Counted from the first letter of the stretch, positions 55,153 to 63,426 are shown. The stretch is 64,000 bases of DNA from Bradyrhizobium sp. 141 (GCF_023074055.1 NZ_JADPKR010000020.1:1-64000), one strand, 5' to 3'. Notes: a model not told the origin generated them from the letters alone. Made by a program: numbers and translations.

Positions 55153-56408
55153 TGCAAAACACAGCTCACATCATCGGCGCTGGAATTTCCGGCCTCTCCG
55201 CCGCCGTGCGGCTCGTCAATGCCGGCTTCAAGGTCGCCGTGCACGAGGCGACGCAGCAGGCCGGTGGCCGCTGCCGTTCCTATTTCGACGGCGCCACCAA
55301 TCTCACCATCGACAACGGCAATCATCTGCTGCTGTCGGGCAACAGTCATGCGCGTGCCTATGCGCGCGCGATCGGCGCCGAGGCCGGTCTCGTCGGCCCT
55401 GAAAGCGCACAGTTTCCCTTCGTCGACATCAAGACCGGGCAGCGCTGGCAGATCGATCTCGGCACCGGCCGGCTGCCGACCTGGGTGCTCGACGAGAGCC
55501 GCCGCGTGCCCGACACCGGGCTCACCGATTATCTGAAGCTGGCGCCGCTGATCTGGGCCTCGGAAGAGACATTGGTCGGCAAGTCCATTCCTTGTGAAGG
55601 CGTGCTCTATCAGCGCCTGGTGCAGCCGCTGCTGCTCGCCGCGCTCAACGTCGATCCGCCCGAGGGCTCGGCCGGGCTTGCCGGTGCGATCGTGCGCGAG
55701 ACGCTGCTCGCCGGCGGACAAGCCTGCCGTCCCCTGATCGCGCGCGACGGCCTCAGCGCCGTGCTGATCGAGCCGGCCGTGAAATTCCTGGCTGATCGCG
55801 GCCACACCGTTCAGCTCGGCCATGAGCTGCGTTCGTTTGCGACCAGTGACGGCAAGGCCAGTGCGCTGAATTTCGGCGGCGAGGATGTGATCCAGCTCAG
55901 TGAGGGCGATGTCGTCGTGATGGCGGTGCCGCCGCGCGCTGCAGCGGGCCTGCTGCCGGGGCTGAAGACGCCGACGGAGTTCCGCGCCATCGTGAATGCG
56001 CATTTCCGCATCACACCGCCGCCAGGCTCGGCGCCGATCCTCGGCGTGATCGGCGGCGTCGTGGAGTGGCTGTTTGCGTTCCCGAACCGGCTTTCCGTCA
56101 CCATCAGCAACGGCGACCGTCTGGTCGACATGCCGCGCGAGGAACTCGCGCAGACGATCTGGAACGACATCTGCAAGGCCGGCGGCGTCTCCGGCGAGTT
56201 GCCTCCGTGGCAGATCGTGCGTGAGCGCCGTGCCACATTTGCGGCGACGCCGGCCCAGAACGCCCTGCGCCCGGGGCCGGTCACTGCGCTGAAAAACCTG
56301 TTTCTTGCCGGTGATTGGACTGCTACGGGATTGCCTGCAACCATCGAGGGATCGGTCCGGTCCGGTGATCGCGCTGCCGATCTGGTTCTCGCCGCCAAGC
56401 GGCCCTGA
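55152..56408 (+). CDS. hpnE: Hydroxysqualene dehydroxylase HpnE
   Basis: A 418-residue FAD amine-oxidase-type protein. The dinucleotide motif HIIGAGISGLSAAVRLVNAGF at the N-terminus and GGRCRSYFDGATN follow the family pattern. The C-terminal FLAGDWTATGLPATIEGSVRSG closes the FAD site. HpnE reduces hydroxysqualene to squalene. The start ATG overlaps the hpnD stop. About 50 bases separate it from shc. Its length is normal. Confidence 0.93.
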   Translation: MQNTAHIIGAGISGLSAAVRLVNAGFKVAVHEATQQAGGRCRSYFDGATNLTIDNGNHLLLSGNSHARAYARAIGAEAGLVGPESAQFPFVDIKTGQRWQIDLGTGRLPTWVLDESRRVPDTGLTDYLKLAPLIWASEETLVGKSIPCEGVLYQRLVQPLLLAALNVDPPEGSAGLAGAIVRETLLAGGQACRPLIARDGLSAVLIEPAVKFLADRGHTVQLGHELRSFATSDGKASALNFGGEDVIQLSEGDVVVMAVPPRAAAGLLPGLKTPTEFRAIVNAHFRITPPPGSAPILGVIGGVVEWLFAFPNRLSVTISNGDRLVDMPREELAQTIWNDICKAGGVSGELPPWQIVRERRATFAATPAQNALRPGPVTALKNLFLAGDWTATGLPATIEGSVRSGDRAADLVLAAKRP

Positions 56409-56460
56409 CGGGCAAACATCCCCGGCCAATTTCAATCGACTATCGGAGCAATCGAGCGAG

Positions 56461-58428
56461 ATGGATTCCGTGAACGCGACCAGCCGCGAGGCCTTGGAAT
56501 CAAGCGCCTTGGAATCGAGCATTGCGTCGGCGACGCAGGGCGTCCTTGGCCTCCAGCAATCCGACGGCCATTGGGTCTTCGAGCTCGAGGCCGACTGCAC
56601 GATCCCGGCCGAATACGTCCTGCTGCGCCATTATCTCGCCGAGCCGGTCGATGCCGTGCTCGAAGCCAAGATCGCCAATTATCTTCGCCGCATCCAGGGC
56701 GCCCATGGCGGCTGGCCGCTGGTGCATGACGGCGAGTTCGACATGAGCGCGAGCGTGAAGGCCTACTTCGCGTTGAAGATGATCGGCGACTCCGTCGACG
56801 CCCCGCACATGGTGCGTGCGCGCGAGGCCATCCATGCGCGCGGCGGCGCCATCAACAGCAACGTCTTCACGCGCTTCCTGCTTGCGATGTACGGCGTCGT
56901 GACCTGGCGCGCGGTGCCGGTGCTGCCGATCGAGATCGTGCTGCTGCCGTTCTGGTCGCCGTTCCACCTCAACAAGATCTCCTATTGGGCGCGCACCACC
57001 ATGGTGCCGTTGATGGTGCTCGCAGCGCTGAAGCCGCGCGCGAAGAATCCGAAAGGGGTCGGTATCGACGAGCTGTTCCTGCAGGATCCGCGCTCGATCG
57101 GCATGACCGCCAAGGCGCCGCACCAGAGCATGGCCTGGTTCGTGCTGTTCCGCGCGCTCGACGGTATTTTGCGCGTGGTCGAGCCGCTGTTTCCCAAGAG
57201 CCTGCGCAAGCGCGCGATCGATGCGGCGCTCGCCTTCACCGAGGAGCGGCTCAACGGCGAGGACGGCATGGGCGCGATCTATCCGCCGATGGCCAACATC
57301 GTCATGATGTACGACGCGCTCGGCAAGGACGAGAACTTCCCGCCGCGTGCGATCACCCGCCTCGGCATCGACAAGCTGCTCGTCATCAAAGGCGACGAGG
57401 CCTATTGCCAGCCCTGCGTCTCGCCGGTGTGGGACACGACGCTGACCGCGCATGCACTGCTGGAAGCCGGCGGTGACAAGGCGGTGCCGGCGGCCAAGCA
57501 GGGCCTCGACTGGCTGATCCCGCGGCAAGAGCTCGAGGTGAAGGGCGACTGGGCGGTGAAACGGCCTGACGTGCGTCCGGGCGGCTGGGCCTTCCAGTAC
57601 AACAACGCGCATTACCCCGATCTCGACGACACCGCCGTGGTGGTGATGTCGATGGACCGCATGCGCCGGGAGCACGGCGCCACCGGCTACGATGCCGCGA
57701 TCGCCCGCGCGCGGGAGTGGATCGAGGGCATGCAGAGCGACGACGGCGGCTGGGCCGCCTTCGACGTCAACAATCTCGAGTACTACCTGAACAACATCCC
57801 GTTCTCGGACCACGGCGCACTGCTCGATCCGCCGACCGAGGACGTCACCGCGCGCTGCATCTCGATGCTGGCCCAGCTCGGCGAGACCGAGAAGACCAGC
57901 AAGCATGTAGCCGACGGGGTCGCCTACCTCCGGAAGACCCAGCACCCGGAGGGGTCCTGGTATGGCCGCTGGGGCATGAACTTCATCTATGGAACCTGGT
58001 CGGTGCTCTGCGCCCTGAACATGGCCGGCGTCCGCCATGGCGATCCCATGATTCGCAAGGCGGCCGACTGGCTGGCCTCGATCCAGAACGAGGACGGCGG
58101 CTGGGGCGAGGACGCCGTCAGCTACCGTCTGGACTACCGGGGATGGGAGGCTGCCCCCTCGACTGCCTCGCAAACGGCATGGGCCTTGCTTGCTCTGATG
58201 GCGGCAGGAGAGGTTGATCACCCCGCCGTCGCCCGCGGGGTGGAGTACCTGATTGCAACACAGAACGAAAAAGGACTGTGGGACGAGCAGCGGTACACCG
58301 CCACAGGCTTCCCCCGCGTGTTCTATCTACGGTATCATGGTTACCCGAAGTTCTTTCCGTTGTGGGCACTGGCGCGGTATCGGAACTTGCGGAACACCAA
58401 CAGCAGGGTGGTAGGGGTCGGAATGTGA
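56461..58428 (+). CDS. shc: Squalene-hopene cyclase
   Basis: A 655-residue membrane-associated cyclase that converts squalene to hopene and diplopterol. The proton-donor motif is D387-L-D389-D390 (PDLDDTAVV), with Asp389 matching the catalytic acid of the Alicyclobacillus enzyme. Several QW repeats are visible (QQSDGHWVFE, QSDDGGWAAF, QNEDGGWGED, QTAWALLAL). The ATG was chosen after GAGCGAG. The frame is open earlier inside hpnE. Its stop overlaps the GTG of the next gene. Confidence 0.97.
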   Translation: MDSVNATSREALESSALESSIASATQGVLGLQQSDGHWVFELEADCTIPAEYVLLRHYLAEPVDAVLEAKIANYLRRIQGAHGGWPLVHDGEFDMSASVKAYFALKMIGDSVDAPHMVRAREAIHARGGAINSNVFTRFLLAMYGVVTWRAVPVLPIEIVLLPFWSPFHLNKISYWARTTMVPLMVLAALKPRAKNPKGVGIDELFLQDPRSIGMTAKAPHQSMAWFVLFRALDGILRVVEPLFPKSLRKRAIDAALAFTEERLNGEDGMGAIYPPMANIVMMYDALGKDENFPPRAITRLGIDKLLVIKGDEAYCQPCVSPVWDTTLTAHALLEAGGDKAVPAAKQGLDWLIPRQELEVKGDWAVKRPDVRPGGWAFQYNNAHYPDLDDTAVVVMSMDRMRREHGATGYDAAIARAREWIEGMQSDDGGWAAFDVNNLEYYLNNIPFSDHGALLDPPTEDVTARCISMLAQLGETEKTSKHVADGVAYLRKTQHPEGSWYGRWGMNFIYGTWSVLCALNMAGVRHGDPMIRKAADWLASIQNEDGGWGEDAVSYRLDYRGWEAAPSTASQTAWALLALMAAGEVDHPAVARGVEYLIATQNEKGLWDEQRYTATGFPRVFYLRYHGYPKFFPLWALARYRNLRNTNSRVVGVGM

Positions 58429-59174
58429 CTTTGGGGACGGGGGACTATTTTACCGTGGGGAATACCATCGACCCGCGGCCGATACTGATCGTGACTGGAT
58501 TGGTTCAGGAGGCCCGCATCGCGGCCGGGCCGGGAATGGCGGTCATCTGTTCATCCAGCAGCCCGACCCAGTTGCGGGCGCTTCTGACGGTGGTGGACCC
58601 TGACACGATTCGCGGCGTGATCTCCTTCGGCGTGGCCGGCGGGCTCGACCCGACGCTGCGCTCCGGCGACGTCGTGCTGGCGACCGAAGTGCTGTCCGGC
58701 GACACTCGCTGGGCCGCCGGGCTCTCGCTCGGCGACGATTTGATCGACCGCCTGACATCGGGCCGCCGCCGCGTGGTGCGCGGCAGCCTCGCCGGCGCCG
58801 AGGAAGTGGTCACCAAGCGCGCCTGCAAGGCGGCGCTGCACTCGGAGACGGGGGCCTCGGCCGTCGACATGGAGAGCCACATCGCGGCCGCCTACGCCAC
58901 TGAAGCCGGGCTGCCCTTTGCCGCGGTTCGCGTCATCAGCGATCCCGCCCATCGCGCGCTGCCGGCGCTCGCCCGCGCCGCGATCAAGCCGAACGGCCAG
59001 ATCGATCTCGCCGCCGTGCTGCGCGGCATCGTCCGCAATCCGGCAACGCTGCATGCGCTGGTCTCGACCGGCATCGACTTCAACCGCGCGCTGCGCTCAC
59101 TTCGCGGCTGCCGCGATTATTTGATCGGGACGGAGCTGGTCGAGAGCGAGGCGCTGGTTTCCAAGGCGGCCTGA
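58425..59174 (+). CDS. hpnG: Adenosylhopane nucleosidase/phosphorylase HpnG
   Basis: A 249-residue protein of the purine nucleoside phosphorylase/MTA-nucleosidase superfamily. The glycine motif VISFGVAGGLDPTLRSGDVVLATEV, the substrate glutamate in ASAVDMESHIAAAYA and the late Asp in VISDPAHRALP are typical of hopanoid-associated phosphorylases. HpnG removes adenine from adenosylhopane on the way to ribosylhopane and bacteriohopanetetrol. The GTG start overlaps the shc stop (GTGA). A strong terminator follows. The enzyme making its substrate, HpnH, is not in the window. Confidence 0.92.
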   Translation: MTLGTGDYFTVGNTIDPRPILIVTGLVQEARIAAGPGMAVICSSSSPTQLRALLTVVDPDTIRGVISFGVAGGLDPTLRSGDVVLATEVLSGDTRWAAGLSLGDDLIDRLTSGRRRVVRGSLAGAEEVVTKRACKAALHSETGASAVDMESHIAAAYATEAGLPFAAVRVISDPAHRALPALARAAIKPNGQIDLAAVLRGIVRNPATLHALVSTGIDFNRALRSLRGCRDYLIGTELVESEALVSKAA

Positions 59175-59198
59175 GCGGCGGTGAAGAACTGGCGAAAG

Positions 59199-59227
59199 AC
59201 AAGGCCCGGTCAAGCACCGGGCCTTGT
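59199..59227 (+). terminator. Terminator of the hpnCDE-shc-hpnG operon
   Basis: ACAAGGCCCGGT and ACCGGGCCTTGT form a perfect 12-base stem with a 5-base loop, 25 bases after the hpnG stop. The T-run is short (GCTTGTTGTG), but stem strength and position make termination likely. It also marks the left edge of the AT-richer island. Confidence 0.82.
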
Positions 59228-59349
59228 GCTTGTTGTGCGTAGCTCAATTGGAGCGGCTTATTCGCGATAGCGTGATCGCAAGAGCATCAGCCTGGCACTC
59301 CGAGGCGATCGCTTCCTGCCGTCTTCAAAAGCTCATCAGCGATCTCAAA

Positions 59350-59916
59350 TCATAGAGCCCGGAGAAACTCTTTGGCTACATCGAGATGATCAGGACTGGC
59401 CACCTTACTTAGATTCCTTTTTGCCAAAAGTAGCGAGGTGACCATTAAAGCCTGCGACATGAGCTCGTCTTCAAGAAAGGTCGGAAAGCATTGAGCCTCG
59501 ATCAAACACAACTCAAGTTCGTCAGGGCGCCGACTAGTTTCTTGAGTGGCCTCAAAACAGACAAAGCTATAGCACCAATTGTTTTGAAGTGCAGCGTTCG
59601 GCCTATATCTGCCTGCCTGATACCAATGCTTCGACGCGTAACCGGTTTCTTCAAACAGCTCCCCTTGTGCGGCTTCAAGAGGCGTGCAACCGCTGGAAAT
59701 CATGCCGCCAGGCAACTCATGATTTCTGACAGATGCTCCGTGTCGAAATTGTTTGACGGAAATTAGCTCCTGCTTTTGCGTGAACGCAATAACGTTCACC
59801 CAATCGGGACAGGAGAGGACATGGTATCGTTCGCTCGCCGCAGAATTCCTTGAGAGCCAATCGAAGCTGCGAACCGCAAAGAATTCAAAATCACTATCAA
59901 TTTCATTCGATCTCAT
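59350..59916 (-). CDS. NUDIX hydrolase-like protein with altered Nudix box
   Basis: A 188-residue Nudix-fold protein. The box region reads GGMISSGCTPLEAAQG and then ELFEETGY. The EE pair is kept, but the glutamate of G-x5-E is Cys and the Arg of the R-E pair is Gly. Activity on nucleoside diphosphate derivatives may therefore be reduced or shifted. The rest (VISVKQFRHGASVRNHELPGG-like region) resembles ADP-ribose pyrophosphatases. It overlaps the upstream phosphatase-like gene by 14 bases and is last in a five-gene operon. GC content is visibly lower than in the hopanoid region. Confidence 0.83.
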   Translation of the reverse strand: MRSNEIDSDFEFFAVRSFDWLSRNSAASERYHVLSCPDWVNVIAFTQKQELISVKQFRHGASVRNHELPGGMISSGCTPLEAAQGELFEETGYASKHWYQAGRYRPNAALQNNWCYSFVCFEATQETSRRPDELELCLIEAQCFPTFLEDELMSQALMVTSLLLAKRNLSKVASPDHLDVAKEFLRAL

Positions 59917-60538
59917 GACGCTTCATCTCTTGTAACAGCCATGCTCGATCTTCGTCGCTGAATATTAAGTCGACCAATTGGCCGTTCTCGTACGATCGGG
60001 TGCGATATCCGCCTCCAGCAACCGGACTGCGTCTATCGTGGATATTGTGCAATAAGATCATTATAGATGTGGTACATACGATGACCATCGTCGCAGAGTT
60101 GGCGAGGTCCATTGCCTTCAACAAATAGCTAGCGCCTCGACCATAGAACGCAAATGGATCTTCCATTCCTTGAATTCGCAGATCAGCTATTTCGGAGACT
60201 CCATTTCGCCAGTCGTCCATCGACTCGCTGGATCGCGGGTAGCTTGTTCGGGCGGCTTCGATTGAGATGCCGCTGAGAACTCCCAGATTTATCGATCGTA
60301 ATTCGTTTGGGACCACCGTCGGTAATGATAGACGCGCACCTACAATCTGGGCGGTTTCAATCGTTTGGATGGTGGGCACTGCGACTATCTCGCTGGGGAC
60401 AGGAGAGAGGGTTGTTAAGCGAGCAGCCACCGAAGTTGCCTGCGCTTTACCCAGTGGCGTCAATGGTGTTCCCGGGCCACCCGGAATGCCGATCAAATTC
60501 TTTTCGCAGTGCGCATGCCTAACGAGGATAAGTCTCAT
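59903..60538 (-). CDS. Histidine phosphatase-like protein, catalytic residues altered
   Basis: A 211-residue member of the histidine phosphatase (phosphoglycerate mutase-like) fold. The N-terminal LVRHAHCEKN contains the Arg-His of the RHG motif. The second catalytic His, expected in a VSHGG-like strand, seems replaced by Thr156 (VIVCTTSIM). The usual Arg before T-A in the R-x3-T-A motif appears as Gln58 (IQTIETAQIV). Either it is a pseudo-enzyme or it uses other residues. Its ATG overlaps the NeuD-like stop (ATGA), and its end overlaps the NUDIX gene. Alignment was by eye, so the residue equivalences are provisional. Confidence 0.78.
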   Translation of the reverse strand: MRLILVRHAHCEKNLIGIPGGPGTPLTPLGKAQATSVAARLTTLSPVPSEIVAVPTIQTIETAQIVGARLSLPTVVPNELRSINLGVLSGISIEAARTSYPRSSESMDDWRNGVSEIADLRIQGMEDPFAFYGRGASYLLKAMDLANSATMVIVCTTSIMILLHNIHDRRSPVAGGGYRTRSYENGQLVDLIFSDEDRAWLLQEMKRHEIE

Positions 60539-61179
60539 CGAATACGAGGCCCTTTAAGGACAGCCGGAATGCCGGCTGCCAGATATCCGTCGGGTATGTT
60601 TTGCCTCACAAATGAGAGAGCTCCTATCGTGCAGTCTTCCCCAACAGCAATACCTTGAGCGATCGCGGCTCCCATGCCGACAAACGTGCAACGGCCAATC
60701 GCAGCTTCCGATCCGATGTTCGCCCCCGGGCCCACGGTCGAGAAATCCTTGATGACTGATCCAGCGCCTATAGTAACGTTTGCATTGATGACGACCGATC
60801 TACCCAATCTGACGCCAGCACCAATCACGACCCCCGGAAAAATTATACATCCGCTGTCAACGTGGGATGGACCCACACGTGTAACACTGGTGTCGATAGC
60901 CGAAGCTAGTTGCAAATCAGGCGTTGCAGCTAAGAGGCGCCCAAACACCAGTAGGCGACTACGAGTATCTCCAACCGCAATCAGCGGTCGAAGTCCGGCG
61001 TGTTTCACAGATAGCTGCCGGAATTCCTCGATCGGACCCATATATGGGAGTCCATCTATCTCTTTGGGGGTAAGCAAATTATCGTCTAGAAAACCGAGGA
61101 TGTTGGCTTGACAAGAGCTCGCGAGACTCATCGCGCAGCGTCCCAAGGAAGATGCTCCAACGATTACTATTTTTTGCAT
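60535..61179 (-). CDS. NeuD/PglD-like hexapeptide-repeat acyltransferase
   Basis: A 214-residue protein with a Rossmann-like N-terminal domain (VIVGASSLGRCAMSL, FLDDN, PLIAVGDTRSR) and a left-handed beta-helix of hexapeptide repeats from about residue 110 to 205 (VIGAGVRLGRSVVI, TVGPGANIG, AIGRCTFVGMGAAI). NeuD/PglD proteins acetylate sialic-acid-type or bacillosamine-type sugars. The usual V-x-H-D catalytic His appears to be Lys (VIKDF). No sugar synthesis genes are nearby, so the substrate is open. It follows the membrane protein gene by 7 bases and overlaps the next gene. Confidence 0.83.
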   Translation of the reverse strand: MQKIVIVGASSLGRCAMSLASSCQANILGFLDDNLLTPKEIDGLPYMGPIEEFRQLSVKHAGLRPLIAVGDTRSRLLVFGRLLAATPDLQLASAIDTSVTRVGPSHVDSGCIIFPGVVIGAGVRLGRSVVINANVTIGAGSVIKDFSTVGPGANIGSEAAIGRCTFVGMGAAIAQGIAVGEDCTIGALSFVRQNIPDGYLAAGIPAVLKGPRIR

Positions 61180-61186
61180 TTCGCTT

Positions 61187-61954
61187 TTAGTTTAGTTTTC
61201 CTGCGTCGATCACGGTGCGATCTGTGCAGGAGTGATCGGTGTAATCAAAACGCAAGAACGCCCAGCAGTCCTTCCCGAAGTATGGAGATATTCTTTGGTA
61301 CAGTGGGTCGTGGTCAGAGATTGCTCGCACTGCTTGCTCGGTCCCGTGCCCATGCAGCCCAAAAACCACTAAAACGGCCTTTGATTTCGAATTCTTGTCG
61401 TCTAAATGCAGAAGTCGTAGGATGAGGGCGTAATCTCGAGCCACGAACTCGCGTGCGTCGTACACTGGTGCAAACTCATCTCCTTTAAAGCGAAAAGCGC
61501 CGCTCACTTGATCATATAAAACGGGAACCCTTCCCCCTAGTCGTTGAAGAACTTGCTCGGTTATGCCGTTTGCCTTCGGGCCGCCAAGCGTGACGAAGCT
61601 GTCCTCAATCAATTCATCAATCCTTACGGCTGAGCCCGCCCTTATCTTTACTTTCCGGAAATCAGCCAAAGCACTCCTGACCTCGGAATACGCCTGAACG
61701 TCTGTAATGCTAACTTTGGCAGGACTTCTTGGCTTGGCCCCGGCCTTATCGGTCAGGACGACCGGGAGGGGGCCCTTCCCAGCTATGAAGGGTTTCCAGA
61801 ATTTCCGTTGCCCGCGCGTTTTGAACCATCTGTACAAATGCGGAAACGTCCACCCAACGATTGCTCCTAGAATGCTCCATATCGGCCACTGGATTATGTT
61901 GCCGACTTCGCTCAAATAGGGGTTGCCTAATAGGCTGGTCACAAAATCACCCAC
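61187..61954 (-). CDS. Membrane-anchored protein of unknown family
   Basis: A 255-residue protein. One hydrophobic segment (about residues 20-42, IIQWPIWSILGAIVGWTFPHL) is followed by basic residues (RWFKTRGQRKFWK), which predicts a cytoplasmic C-terminal domain. That domain begins near residue 82 (SITDVQAYSEVRSAL) and carries GGPKAN (about 123-128), an ARDYALILRL strand and GLHGHGTEQAV. I recall a similar GGPxxN / DYxLI / GxxGxGTxxA pattern in uncharacterised putative sensor domains of actinobacteria, but I cannot name a family. Position in the operon suggests it is the membrane-bound sensor or effector. Confidence 0.65.
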   Translation of the reverse strand: MGDFVTSLLGNPYLSEVGNIIQWPIWSILGAIVGWTFPHLYRWFKTRGQRKFWKPFIAGKGPLPVVLTDKAGAKPRSPAKVSITDVQAYSEVRSALADFRKVKIRAGSAVRIDELIEDSFVTLGGPKANGITEQVLQRLGGRVPVLYDQVSGAFRFKGDEFAPVYDAREFVARDYALILRLLHLDDKNSKSKAVLVVFGLHGHGTEQAVRAISDHDPLYQRISPYFGKDCWAFLRFDYTDHSCTDRTVIDAGKLN

Positions 61955-61965
61955 TGTGATTCAAT

Positions 61966-62412
61966 CTAATATTTGCTGCATATCGCAAGAATTGCGGCTA
62001 CGGTTGGTGCGTGCGTGATCTCTCCGGTTCGTACCATCTGCAAGCTGTCGTCGATTCTGAGGAAGCGTGTTCCCAATTCAGCGTCGGACTTGGTGGCGCC
62101 CTGTGCAACGGCGGTCGAGAAAACATGCGTGCGATGGATCGTTGTTGAAAGATCAAGGTCTAGTGTGAATAGAAAGCGGCTTGGGCCGGGTATCAATCCC
62201 GTTTCCTCGCAGAATTCCCTAGTTGCGGCTTGTAGTGGGGTTTCGCCATCATTCATGATCCCGCCGGGCAACTCGAGCGTGCGCCTTGCCGTCGGCGTAC
62301 GGAATTGCTCCACGAGCACTATTTGGTCGCTGTCAACCAAACAGGCCAAGCAAGCCGACTCTGGAAATCTGTAAGTCGTCCCCTTTTGAACGTTCACATT
62401 AGTTGAACTCAA
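61966..62412 (-). CDS. NUDIX hydrolase with intact Nudix box
   Basis: A protein of about 148 residues with the complete box G-x5-E-x7-RE-x2-EE-x-G (GGIMNDGETPLQAATREF, then CEETGL) and the preceding VLVEQFRTPTARRTLELPGG typical of ADP-ribose/sugar-nucleotide pyrophosphatases. The start is uncertain. The frame is open to 62715, but the first 100 codons look non-coding. GGAGG lies five bases before the TTG chosen here, which gives the usual family length. It heads the five-gene operon, and the next gene starts 11 bases after its stop. It is paralogous in layout to the NUDIX at the operon end. Confidence 0.8.
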   Translation of the reverse strand: MSSTNVNVQKGTTYRFPESACLACLVDSDQIVLVEQFRTPTARRTLELPGGIMNDGETPLQAATREFCEETGLIPGPSRFLFTLDLDLSTTIHRTHVFSTAVAQGATKSDAELGTRFLRIDDSLQMVRTGEITHAPTVAAILAICSKY

Positions 62413-62727
62413 CGAGACCTCCAATCGGCGCCTCTGCCGCGCGGAACGAACACCGGCGTGTCTGCTGGATATTGGGAAAGCGGCGAACTCGCACGTCGCG
62501 TATGTCGGCACTACGGAGCGGCCAGCGTAACATAGTGCCGCTACTATGCCCAATGCCTCAATGGAATTCGAATAGCACGAAATTTTTCCAAGCGTTGAGC
62601 GCTTGGCGGACCGCGCGTTGGTTGCAGACACTAACTCGCGCCGCAGAAGGGCGTGATCCTTTCGGGTGAGTTCACGAGAAGCTGAACCCATCCTGACGAT
62701 CACTCGTCGCAACACCTGTGAGCATCA

Positions 62728-63135
62728 TTATTCCCTCGTCCAGTCCTCCAGCCGCAATCCGGCAATACGCTGGAATTCGGCGGTGTTGTTGCTGACGAGC
62801 GGCAGGCCGCGCGCTATCGCTTGACCGGCGATCAGGATGTCATAGGGACCGATCGGCGTGCCGCGCCGCGCCAGCTCCGCCCGGATCTCGCCGGCGGCTC
62901 GCGCGTCCTTTTGGTCGAGGTCGAGGATGTCGAGATCGGCAAAGAGGAGACGGAGCGTTTCCAGGTTGAATTCGACCTTCTGGCTGCGATAGGCGCCGAA
63001 GTAGAGTTCGTGGGCAACGATGGATGAGATCGCGAGCGCGCCAGGCTCGCTGGCTTCGACCCTGCGCAGGAGAGGCTCTGACCGGCGTGCGACAAGCGCG
63101 ATGACGGCGTTGGTGTCGAGCAGCCATTTCGTCAT
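62728..63135 (-). CDS. vapC: Type II toxin VapC (PIN-domain ribonuclease)
   Basis: A 135-residue PIN-domain toxin. The acidic metal-binding residues are Asp7 (LLDTNAVI), Glu43 (AHELYFGA) and Asp99 (GPYDILIAGQA), with the conserved VSNNTAEF near the end. VapC toxins cut specific RNAs, often initiator tRNA, when antitoxin is lost. The gene overlaps vapB by 4 bases. GC content is high, like the chromosome and unlike the adjacent island. Confidence 0.93.
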   Translation of the reverse strand: MTKWLLDTNAVIALVARRSEPLLRRVEASEPGALAISSIVAHELYFGAYRSQKVEFNLETLRLLFADLDILDLDQKDARAAGEIRAELARRGTPIGPYDILIAGQAIARGLPLVSNNTAEFQRIAGLRLEDWTRE

Positions 63136-63392
63136 CGAAACTCCCGGTCGAGATCCGGGCGCGTCTGCTCTTCGGGTTGCTCTCGGCCCTCAGCCATGAA
63201 GTCCGGGCTGAAACCGCGCGTGACAGCCGCTCGAAGCGACGCCCAGGGCCCGGTGGCGCTCCGCTTCGGGCGCAGGATCACGGCATCGCCTTCGCGTGAA
63301 ACCTCGACCTCGTCGACCGTAAAACGAAAATCCCTCGGGAGCCGGACGGCCTGGGAATTACCGGACTTGAACACCTTGGCGATATGGGGCAT
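63132..63392 (-). CDS. vapB: Antitoxin VapB (AbrB/SpoVT fold)
   Basis: An 86-residue antitoxin. The N-terminal swapped-hairpin DNA-binding domain reads AKVFKSGNSQAVRLPRDFRF, the standard VapB/MazE pattern. The acidic, proline-rich C-terminal tail should wrap VapC. The ATG was chosen because GAGG lies eight bases upstream. A perfect palindrome just upstream is the likely autoregulatory operator bound by VapBC. Confidence 0.92.
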   Translation of the reverse strand: MPHIAKVFKSGNSQAVRLPRDFRFTVDEVEVSREGDAVILRPKRSATGPWASLRAAVTRGFSPDFMAEGREQPEEQTRPDLDREFR

Positions 63393-63402
63393 GGCGACCT
63401 CA

Positions 63403-63426
63403 TGTATATACATATATGTATATACA
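63403..63426. promoter_or_regulatory. Perfect 24-bp palindrome, candidate VapBC operator
   Basis: The half-site TGTATATACATA is followed directly by its exact inverse. The centre lies 22-23 bases upstream of the vapB ATG. Its extreme AT content in a GC-rich region also suits a -10 element. VapB-type proteins bind such palindromes to repress their own promoter. Confidence 0.72.

Noticed and set aside
59236..59256. tRNA-like string (GTAGCTCAATTGGAGC) after the hpnG terminator
   Set aside because: It resembles a tRNA D-arm, but no anticodon arm, T-arm or acceptor stem can be drawn. It is not a tRNA gene and too little to claim an attachment-site scar.
62413..62715. 100-codon N-terminal extension of the second NUDIX gene
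   Set aside because: The extension lacks a sensible protein pattern, and a GGAGG-TTG start gives the normal family length. I left it out but cannot exclude it.
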